From GCA-2746605 sp963704835 (GTDB lineage: Bacteria > Bacteroidota > Ignavibacteria > Ignavibacteriales > Melioribacteraceae): a stretch of 64,000 bases of DNA. Each line of letters starts with the position of its first letter. The first letter of the stretch is position 1. The translations under genes and the position numbers were made by a program. Location: positions 124,001 to 188,000 of the forward strand of contig CAVPHW010000009.1 of NCBI GenBank assembly GCA_963704835.1, read 5' to 3'. Below the pieces are notes generated by a model. It ran no database searches, was not told where the DNA came from, and saw only the letters and a list, made by a program, of their open reading frames with translations. Positions 56,151 through 64,000 of the stretch are shown piece by piece.

Positions 56151-58967
56151 TTAATTTGCTGGTTGATTTTTTAAAGTAAGGGTAAATATTGTACCCATAT
56201 TTTTTTTACTTTCAACTTCTATTGAAATATCATTAAGATCACAATACTCCTTAACAAGAGATAATCCAATTCCGTTGCCATCATACTTTCTAGTGTACCC
56301 ATTGTCTTCTTGTGAAAATGATTTAAATATATTTGGTAGATAATCATCAGAAATACCAATGCCGGTATCAGAAATAGTGATAATTATTTGACCATTATTA
56401 TCATTTTTCATGTTGATTTTGATATTACCCTGAACTGTATATTTCAATGAATTATCTATAAGGTTAGTCAATATCTGGTCTAGTGAATATTTATCTGCTT
56501 GAACTATTGTTGAGGAAGCGTTGTTTGTTAAAATAAAGTCAATATTCCTTTTCTTTGCCGAGAATCTATTTTCCAGATAAATTTTTTCAAGAATTTCTGT
56601 AAAAACATCAAAATTTGAAAAATTTGCTTTGTAGCTGCCAGTATGAAGCTCAGATAAATTTAAGATAAGTCCTATGGTCCTAATCAATCTATTACTGGCT
56701 TTATCAATTACATTAAAGCACTCCAGAATATCATCACCAATATTGTCCTTTAATTGTTCTTTTATAAGGCTGTTAAAGCTAGTAATATTATTTAATGGGG
56801 TTCTAATTTCATGTGAAATTTGAGCCAGAAATTCCGATTTAGTTCTATCAGCATTTTCAGCCTCTCTTTTAGCTACAATTAATTCATTTTCATAAACATT
56901 TCTTTTAATAGCTGCGCTAAAGGTTTCAGCAGCTGCCCTCAATGCTTCAATCTCATTATTGTTCCACGACCTACTATAATCACACTGCTGAAAGGAGATT
57001 CCCCCCCAGAAATTTCCATCTAGCAAAATAGGTACAACAATAATTGATTTAACATCAATGGCAGCTAAAAATTTCATCTCGTTTTTAGGTAATTCAATTT
57101 CTGCGCTATTAATTATTATATTTTTTGAAAGTTTTTTATCCCATCTTAATAATCCATGTTCCTTTAGATTTAAGACATCATTTACTTTAAAGTAGCTTTT
57201 GGCAGAAGAATTATTCCATATAGCTAAGAATTTAAAATTCACTTCATTAGACTTAGATAATTCTTTTTCAAATACATGAACCTTGCATACTTCAAAAGCC
57301 TTACCAATTTCTGCAATAGCACTATGTATGTTCGATTTCCAATCAGTACTTCTTAAAAACATTTCTGATGATTGTCTTAAAGCTTTTAGAATTACTGCTT
57401 GTTTTTGTATTTCTTTCTTGGCTAGAATATTATCAGTTATATCCTCAACAGTTCCCTCATAATGATCAAGCTTTCCTGTTTCATCAAAAAATGCTGTCGC
57501 ACTCTCTTTAATATAGATAGTTGAGCCGTCATTTTTTTTCAATTTTGATTCGAAACCATAAACATTACCTTCGTTATAAAGGATTTCCCTAAATTTATTT
57601 CGTGTTTCGGGATTAAGGTAGAATTGTTGTCCAACTTCTATACCTTTTAATTCTTCCAGAGAAGTTAGTCCTAATATTTGCAGAAATCTGCTGTTAGCAA
57701 CCAGAATATTTCCGTTGTTGTTAGATCTGTAAATACCAATAGTCGAATTTTCAAATAAACTTCTGTACTTCAATTCACTTTCATGAAGCTCATTTTCAGT
57801 TTTTTTAATTTGGGAGATATCTGTTACTGTATAAACAAATCCATAAAGCCTATTTTGCTCATCAAACATTCCGGCACAGTTTATTAGTGCTGGCAGTTCG
57901 CTCTGATCAAAACATATAAAATTCGTTGTACCAACCCAAACTTGAGTTTTATCAAATGGTACAAAGGAAGTTGCAATTTCTTCTGAAAGTCCTCTTGAAA
58001 AAAAACTACTAATTTCTTTGCCCAAAAGAGTGTTTATTTTATAGCCTGTTTTTAATTCAACGGCATTATTTACAAATAATATGTTATTTAAAGTATCCGT
58101 AATAATTACAATCTCAGAAATACTTCCAACCGCTTCGGAAAGTAATATTAACTCACTTCCAGTTTTTTTCTTATCTGTAATATCCTGTTTTATTGCGATA
58201 TAATTAGTTATGGTGCCATCTTTTCCAATTAACGGAGTTATGGTCATTTCTTCAGTAAATATTTCGCCATTCTTTTTCTTGTTTGAAATTTCTCCGTTCC
58301 AAACTTTACCGGATGTAATTGTCTCCCAGATTTTTTCATAAAATTCTTCAGGATGAATACCGGATTTCAAAATTCTTGGATTTCCCCCAATAATTTCATT
58401 GTCACTATATCCTGTTGTTTTATTAAAAGCAGAATTTACCCAGATAACTTCCCCCAAGTTATCTGTTATCACAACTTCATTTGCTGCAGACTCTAGAGCT
58501 GTGACTAATAATTCTAATTGCTTGTTTGCACTTTCAATTTCAGAAATATCATTGATAACACTTAAAAAACCAATTGGAATTCTATTTTCATCATTAATGA
58601 GTGATGTGCTTATTTCTGCCGAAAAAGATTCCCCATTTTTTCTCAAGCAGTTATATTTTATTTTGTTTAGAGATCCCTTTTCTTCACTTAATATTGAAAT
58701 ATTTCTTTTCGCTTTTTCCCTGTCCAAAGGATCAATTAAATCAACAAGATTAATACCTTTTATTTCTTCTAAACTTTCATAACCGTGTATTATAAGAAGG
58801 GATTTATTGCACGAAATTATCAATCCTTCAATATCAGTATATGCAATTCCTTCTGAAACTGAATTAAAAATGGACTTACTAATTAATTTTTCATTACTGG
58901 ATAAAAAATTGCCTTTAATTGCTTTAATTGAAAGATCAGCGGTTTTATATTTTATTGGGTCAAACAC
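56151..58967 (-). CDS. PAS/GAF multi-sensor histidine kinase
   Basis: 938 residues, no membrane helix, so cytoplasmic. Four PAS domains (about 20-140, 145-270, 275-400, 398-520), then a GAF domain (about 525-680). The kinase core follows: HisKA motif FLAQISHEIRTPLNNITSF, N-box NLIDNSLKYT, G-boxes ISDTGIGISDDYLPNIFKSF and YDGNGIGLSLVKEY. The second PAS has a near twin in the kinase at 53602-55652. Its start overlaps the receiver gene upstream by eight bases, so the two are co-translated. The small membrane protein follows 12 bases downstream. Confidence 0.93.
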   Translation of the reverse strand: MFDPIKYKTADLSIKAIKGNFLSSNEKLISKSIFNSVSEGIAYTDIEGLIISCNKSLLIIHGYESLEEIKGINLVDLIDPLDREKAKRNISILSEEKGSLNKIKYNCLRKNGESFSAEISTSLINDENRIPIGFLSVINDISEIESANKQLELLVTALESAANEVVITDNLGEVIWVNSAFNKTTGYSDNEIIGGNPRILKSGIHPEEFYEKIWETITSGKVWNGEISNKKKNGEIFTEEMTITPLIGKDGTITNYIAIKQDITDKKKTGSELILLSEAVGSISEIVIITDTLNNILFVNNAVELKTGYKINTLLGKEISSFFSRGLSEEIATSFVPFDKTQVWVGTTNFICFDQSELPALINCAGMFDEQNRLYGFVYTVTDISQIKKTENELHESELKYRSLFENSTIGIYRSNNNGNILVANSRFLQILGLTSLEELKGIEVGQQFYLNPETRNKFREILYNEGNVYGFESKLKKNDGSTIYIKESATAFFDETGKLDHYEGTVEDITDNILAKKEIQKQAVILKALRQSSEMFLRSTDWKSNIHSAIAEIGKAFEVCKVHVFEKELSKSNEVNFKFLAIWNNSSAKSYFKVNDVLNLKEHGLLRWDKKLSKNIIINSAEIELPKNEMKFLAAIDVKSIIVVPILLDGNFWGGISFQQCDYSRSWNNNEIEALRAAAETFSAAIKRNVYENELIVAKREAENADRTKSEFLAQISHEIRTPLNNITSFNSLIKEQLKDNIGDDILECFNVIDKASNRLIRTIGLILNLSELHTGSYKANFSNFDVFTEILEKIYLENRFSAKKRNIDFILTNNASSTIVQADKYSLDQILTNLIDNSLKYTVQGNIKINMKNDNNGQIIITISDTGIGISDDYLPNIFKSFSQEDNGYTRKYDGNGIGLSLVKEYCDLNDISIEVESKKNMGTIFTLTLKNQPAN

Positions 58968-59343
58968 TTACTATTTTATTCCTTTTTGTTGTTAAAATTT
59001 GAATGGTATCAGATAATTTTTCCATATCGTTACTCTTATCAAAAAAATAATCTGCACCGGATCTTAATGCTTCAGTTTTGTATTGCTCTTCTGGGTAATT
59101 AGTCATAACCATAGTTTTGGTGTGCTGGTTGTTTTTGCGAAGTTCTCTTATTAGATCAATTCCGCTTCCTCCTGGCATTCTGATGTCTGTAATAATTATA
59201 TCCGGAATTACATTTCGCATTATTTCTTTTGCTTCAAGAATATTTTTAGCTTCAATATAATTTGTGGAACTTTTATTTACAGAAAGCATTTCCACAAGAC
59301 GCTTTCTAAAAATTTCTGAATCATCAACTACTAAGATTAACAT
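58960..59343 (-). CDS. single-domain response regulator (CheY-like receiver)
   Basis: 127 residues: acidic VDDS at residues 6-9, phospho-acceptor Asp in IIITDIRMPGGSGIDLI, switch Thr MVMTNYPEEQYK, Lys in FFDKSNDM. No output domain. It overlaps the start of the downstream kinase gene by eight bases, so it probably feeds back on or relays from that kinase. Confidence 0.92.
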   Translation of the reverse strand: MLILVVDDSEIFRKRLVEMLSVNKSSTNYIEAKNILEAKEIMRNVIPDIIITDIRMPGGSGIDLIRELRKNNQHTKTMVMTNYPEEQYKTEALRSGADYFFDKSNDMEKLSDTIQILTTKRNKIVSV

Positions 59344-59668
59344 AACTTACCTTTAATAATTATGATACAAATATAAATTACATTTAACTTTTAGTATATA
59401 GGTGTCCTCTTATAAAACTTGTAAAATAATCTTTAAAGTATGTAGGGGAAATCTTACGTGATGGTTTTAGTCTTGAGGAAATTCAATGCAGAATTGTGGA
59501 AGAATAAGATAAATTGAACCTAAGCGAAATAATTAAAGTGATACTTCTGAAAATTTCAAATTTGTCATGTTGATCCCGAAAGTTTTCGGGAGAAACATCT
59601 CTATTTTGAATTAAAAAGGGATTCTTCACTTCGTTCAGAATGACTTTTGGGGAATAATTCAGGGTTCT
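59344..59668. other. intergenic region with repeat and small gene remnant
   Basis: This 325-base gap lies between two minus-strand signalling operons. On the plus strand, from about 59430, a short open frame reads KYVGEILRDGFSLEEIQCRIVEE and then stops; it has no start codon and looks like the decayed end of a gene. From 59564 to 59644 a GTCATGTTGA-type interspersed repeat fills the rest. The promoter of the receiver gene at 59343 should lie within the first 100 bases. Confidence 0.5.
59564..59644. repeat. interspersed repeat, GTCATGTTGA ... TTCAGAATGAC
   Basis: About 81 bases with inverted outer ends GTCAT.../...ATGAC and an inner hairpin TCCCGAAAGTTTTCGGGA, followed by GAAACATCTC. The right part GATTCTTCACTTCGTTCAGAATGAC-like is familiar from intergenic DNA of Bacteroidota. 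Non-coding; between two operons. Confidence 0.6.
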
Positions 59669-60298
59669 CTAAACTATAATTTTTTTCTCTATCGCGTATT
59701 TAACAATATCGGCATTACCCTGAAACCCCATTTTTTCTAATACTCTTGTGCGGTAGGTGCTAATAGTTTTACTACTTAAAAATAAATCGTCGGAAATTTC
59801 TTTGATTGATTTGCCTTCTGCGATCATTCTAAAAACTTGAAATTCTCTATCTGAAAGCGACTCGTGGTGATGGTTAATATTCCCAATATCTAAATCGGCA
59901 ACCAATTTATCTGCCAAATTTTCACTAACATATTTTTTACCACTTGTTACTCTTAATATTGCATTTTTAAATTCTTCTGGTTCACTATGTTTTGGTATAA
60001 ATCCAGAAGCCCCGGCTTTTAGTACTCTTATTCCGTATTGTTCCTCATCATAAACACTTAACATTAATACGGGAAGATCAGGTTTAATTTTTTTTAATTC
60101 TTTAAGAGTATCCAATCCATTTTTGCCCGGCATTGATATATCTAAAATAACAACGGAATAATCATTTTTATTTACCAATTCAATTACTTCAAATCCATTT
60201 GAAGCTTCATCAACCGATTTAACCCCAAATAGATTAGAAATTATTTGCTTCAATCCTTCTCTAACAATTGTATGGTCATCGGCAATTAATATTTTCAT
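59669..60298 (-). CDS. NarL/FixJ-type response regulator
   Basis: 209 residues. Receiver (1-120): ILIADDHTIVREGLKQII, VVILDISMPGKNGLDTL with the phospho-Asp, VLMLSVYDEEQYGIRVLKAGASGFIPKHS. Output: LuxR-type helix-turn-helix (about 145-205): LSDREFQVFRMIAEGKSIKEISDDLFLSSKTISTYRTRVLEKMGF. It overlaps the kinase stop by four bases (ATGA), so it is the cognate regulator of the large HisKA_3 kinase. Confidence 0.95.
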   Translation of the reverse strand: MKILIADDHTIVREGLKQIISNLFGVKSVDEASNGFEVIELVNKNDYSVVILDISMPGKNGLDTLKELKKIKPDLPVLMLSVYDEEQYGIRVLKAGASGFIPKHSEPEEFKNAILRVTSGKKYVSENLADKLVADLDIGNINHHHESLSDREFQVFRMIAEGKSIKEISDDLFLSSKTISTYRTRVLEKMGFQGNADIVKYAIEKKIIV

Positions 60299-63200
60299 TG
60301 GTTGCCTCCATTATTTAGTGGGATTACAATATTAACAGTTGTCCCTTTATTTAGTTCACTTGTAAAATTAATACCGCCTTTTAGATTTTTCAAACGTTCT
60401 CTCATTCCAACAAGTCCAAATGACTTTGAACTATTAATTTGGTCAGTTGTTATTCCAATTCCGTTATCCTTTATTACCATAGATAATCTAGTTAATTCCT
60501 TAGTAATAACAATATTTAATTTTGTTGCCTTAGAATGCCTTGCTACATTTGTGCATGCTTCTTGGAATAATCTAAAAACAGTGATATTTATTTTTTCATC
60601 AAACGAAATGTCATTTGGTTTAAGAATAAGATTACAGTCAATATTTGTTCTTTCCTTGAAATTTATTGGTTTCCCACTCAAGAGCGGCAGCTAATCCCAA
60701 ATCATCCAAAATTCCTGGTCTTAGTTCAGAAGATATTTTTTGGACTGTCTTAATTGTTTGATCGGCAAGATCTTTCATTGAATTTAATTTATTAATTATA
60801 GGTTGATCCGCATCAGATAATTGATTTAACAAAATAGAGGTATCTAATTTTAATGCTGTTAAAGATTGACCCAAATCATCGTGAATTTCTATAGCTATCG
60901 AATGCCTTTCTTCTTCTCTAATGTTTTGTAAATGCTGAGCCAGTTCACTAATCTCTTCTCTGGAATTTTTTAGATTATTTAGTGCTTCGTTCTGTAAAGT
61001 TATATCTCTAACAAATGCAGCAACATATATTTTATTTTCATAATTGGTAACAGCAATACTAACTGCCAGATCTATTATTTTTCCATCTTTTGTTTTGTGT
61101 TTGGTCTCAAAGTTATCATATCCTTTTGAAACCATTTGCTGTATTCGTCTATCAACTTCTGTTTTAGGAATGGATATTTCAACATCTCTAATATCCATAT
61201 TTTTTAACTCTTCTTCAGAGTAACCAATTAATTTACAATAAGCCGGATTAACATTCACTATCTTGCCTTTATCATCTGCAAGAATAAATCCATCATTTGT
61301 AGTATTTAAGATCAATTTATTTTGCTCAAATTGAGCAATTAATTCTTGTTGAGCTTTTTTTCTTTCAGTTATATCTTCCCCGGAAAAGAGAATTCCGATA
61401 ATTTCTGAATTATCACCAAATAAAATTGAGTTATGAAAAGCAATTGTTTTAATTGTACCATTTTTGATAACAATAGGATTTTCGTAATATTCAACGCTTT
61501 CTAAACTACCATCTAATAATTGAGAAAACACATTTTTAATTTTTGCAACATTCTCTTTTGGAATGAAAAAATCAGTCCATTTTTTACCTAATATTTCTCC
61601 TTCTTCATAACCTAATATTTCACACCCTTTTTTATTAATAAGAGTAAGGTTTGAATTTTTATCTAATACACCCAGCATAACTCCCGCAACATCCAAATAT
61701 TTTTGGGCTTGATCTCTTTCCTTTTTAATTACCTTTTCCGCATTTTTCAATTCAGTAATATCAAGAGCAAACGCAATTACAACATCTTGTCCTAAATAAT
61801 TACCTTTTTTAACCCTTACCAATTTGGGGAATATTTCACCGTTTTTTCTTTTCCCCCAAAATTCAAACTGCTGAGGTTTATCATTAAAAGCATCTTTAAT
61901 TAAACCGGAAATTTTCCCAAGATCATTATATCCATCTGCAGAAAGAAATTCGGGAGTATTTCCGATAATATCTTCTCGATTGTATCCATACATATCAAGA
62001 ACACTTTTATTAATATCGAGAAAATAACCATTTACATCCTGAATGTATATTGCATCGGAAGCATTATCAAAAATTTCTTGATAACTAACCTCTAATTGCT
62101 TTTTCTGTTCCTCTGCAAGCTTACGTTCTGTTATATCAATTGTTGCCAAAATAGCTTTATAGCTTTGAACAGATTCATTATCACTGTAATTTATAAATAG
62201 CCTTATGTCTACAAATTTTATTTGGTCGTCTAAAGTTTTTACTTCGCCTTCAATATTTAAAACGGTGTTACCTTCAAAAATTAGAATCAGTTCTTCTTTC
62301 AATATTAGAAGTGAATTTGGTGTGAATATCTTATCCAAACTACCCAACAATTCGCTTTTAGTTTTTGCATTGTGAAGATTTAGAGTGGCTTGGTTTACAT
62401 TCAATACACTATTTAGACTGGCAAATTCAGAAAGTAAGTTTGGGTTTGAATCTAAATATTCTCTAAAATTAGTTATGCCTTTATTCTTTATCTCTTCTAA
62501 TTTAGAGTATAATTCTGTAAAATCTTCCTCCCAAAGGGGAATTGGAGAGTTCTCAAAAAGGTTATAATAGTTAGCCTGCTCCAAAAGTAATCTTTCTTGA
62601 GTCCTTTTGTTTTCTGTAATATCTAGAACACTAAAAATTAATCCTTTTGTATGATCTGTTTTATCAATTGGGGAAAGACTTATTATCACATCTATTATTT
62701 CGTTATTCTTTCGTCTAATTCTAGTTTCCGCCGAGGCGATATTTTCTTTTTCAATTTGGTTATAGAGTTCCCCAATTTTTTTATATTCATCTAGAGATTC
62801 ATAAAATTTCTTAGAATTAACACCAATCATTTCATCTTTTTCGAAACCAAGCAATTGCAAAAGGTGTTCATTAACATATTCCAAAACCCGATTTCTAACC
62901 ACTCCAATTCCAACAGGAGCACTAAGCATAATACTTTCAATTTTGGCTTCACTCTCCTTAATAGCTTCTTGAATAATTTTTCGTTCTGATATATCTCTTA
63001 CAACTGCAATAATTCTGTTAAGGTCGCCAATTACTGCAGTTTTTAGATTAATTTCTGTCCAGAATAGTTCGCCATTTTTCTTTTTTGAACGCCATTCAAA
63101 AAGTTGAGGTCCTTCATCTTTAGTTTTCTGAATATGTCTGAGTGCCGCTTCTTCGTTATAAGGATAAATCCCGGAACTAAAATCATTAAAAGTAATGTTC

Positions 63201-64000
63201 TTACTTTCATCACGCGTAACTCCAAAAGTCTCCAACACTTTATCGTTTACATCAATAATTTTTCCGGTCTCATAGTCATGAACAAAAATAGAATCACCAA
63301 CAGAGTTAACAATTGACTTAAATTTTTGTTCAGAGAAAATAAGTTTATCAACTAATTCTGCGTTTTTTAATGATACAGCAGAAATATTTGCGAGAGATTG
63401 GAGTATGTTCAAATCTTCATCATTAAAAGCATTGAATTCCAACGAATTATCAGCGAACAATATTCCAATAACTAAATTATCAACTATGAGCGGAACACTT
63501 AAATTAGATTTAATCTCTTGAAGTTCGGGTGTTCCAAATTGTAAAAAAGCAGGTTCTAAATTGGTATTATTTGTAATAATTCCCTTTTTTGTATTGTTGG
63601 TTAATCCAACAATAGCTTCATCTGATTTTATATGGAGATCTTGAATAATTTCATCATTAAAGCCATACCAGGAGACTGGTTTAAAATGATCATGTAATTC
63701 ATCAAAAATCCACAAGGAGGCACTTGTTGCATTTTTTATTGCATTAACTGCATAATTGGGAATCGTATTTAATACATCCTTAGTATTTACATTTCCAACA
63801 ACGTTTTGAGTAAGATTGAAAAACGTATCTATTCCTTCTGCATATTGTTTAAGAGCTACATCTTTTGCTTTAATATCAGTAACATCCAAAAATGAAACTA
63901 AAACTCTTTCCCACGAATTTTGATACTGACTGGGAAGTGATAAAGTGAATATAAGTTGAATGTTTTCGCCTGTTGGAGTAACAATTGGTATTTCACTTTG
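60295..64000 (-). CDS. large multi-PAS/GAF HisKA_3 sensor kinase (one frame break, 5' end outside window)
   Basis: At least 1234 residues in the window; the frame is open to position 64000 (LIFTLSLPSQYQNSW is the end of a PAS domain). A GAF domain follows (about 63300-63800), then at least five PAS domains with the usual FLxITxxK joints. HisKA_3 dimerisation/phosphotransfer has EERHSIAIEIHDDLGQSLTALK, with the phospho-His, and the ATPase domain has RLFQEACTNVARHSKATK and DNGIGITTDQ. The frame at 60638 stops after NKFQGKNKY; dropping one G gives NKFQERTNIDCNLIL and joins the ATPase domain (60295-60681). No membrane helix is seen in the part present. Co-translated with the NarL-type regulator. 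Confidence 0.9.

Noticed and set aside
59430..59510. Short open frame KYVGEILRDGFSLEEIQCRIVEE on the plus strand
   Set aside because: No start codon or ribosome-binding site, and only about 25 codons between stops; kept only as a possible remnant.
1..64000. CRISPR arrays, prophage genes, toxin-antitoxin or other defence systems
   Set aside because: No evenly spaced direct repeats, integrases, phage structural genes, nucleases or paired small toxin genes were found on either strand.

Overview
The window is AT-rich, gene-dense bacterial chromosome. It most resembles Ignavibacteriota, of the Bacteroidota/Chlorobiota superphylum. Five secreted proteins end in a type IX secretion (T9SS) type A sorting domain with the NYPNPFNP(T/S)TTIEY signature. 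There are also a SusC/BtuB-like TonB receptor, a DUF6029 barrel, an Omp28-like protein, large PAS-rich histidine kinases and GTCATTCC-type interspersed hairpins, a combination typical of that group. No phage, CRISPR, rRNA or tRNA genes were seen. The placement is an inference from protein signatures, not from a marker-gene tree.

Layout. 1-1666: TonB-dependent receptor, cut by the window edge. 2099-6091: rseP, dxr, a small membrane protein and a nitronate monooxygenase-like flavoprotein, all on the minus strand. 6236-8703: metK-ahcY, the S-adenosylmethionine cycle. 9280-12015: a LytS-type kinase with a predicted FG-GAP-like sensor, and its LuxR-type regulator. 12228-23071: mostly housekeeping and redox genes: 1-Cys peroxiredoxin, MscS channel, a NapH-like polyferredoxin with a Tat-targeted DUF362 protein, an aldo/keto reductase, an AmrS-like radical SAM enzyme, pyruvate kinase and a LonB-like protease. 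23241-34029, plus strand: mfd, a SpoIIE-type phosphatase, and the pyruvate dehydrogenase genes aceE-aceF-lpd. 34259-36601: cold-shock protein, STAS-like protein, a 41-residue lysine-rich protein, an outer-membrane barrel and a single-domain receiver.

37091-49305 is an envelope/secretome block on the minus strand: a TlpA-DUF6029-Omp28 operon followed by four large T9SS-exported proteins, mostly beta-propeller-like. 49447-51092 is a redox operon on the plus strand: DUF6132, DUF1858, TlpA-like and a DUF3365 haem protein. 51268-64000 is a signalling block on the minus strand: a kinase with an HDOD regulator and a degenerate-HD regulator; then a receiver, a PAS/GAF hybrid-sensing kinase and a small membrane protein; then a very large multi-PAS HisKA_3 kinase with a NarL-type regulator.

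Two observations stand out. First, all five T9SS sorting domains carry a palindromic DNA segment at the same protein position, just before the LK(I/V)(Y/F)(D/N) motif; at least three unrelated palindrome types are present. Second, seven reading-frame breaks in six genes (TonB receptor, peroxiredoxin, mfd, the degenerate-HD regulator, and two kinases, one broken twice) all have the same sign, one surplus base. This points to a systematic consensus error or, less likely, a biological cause. The frames downstream are intact in every case, so I annotate these as single genes.
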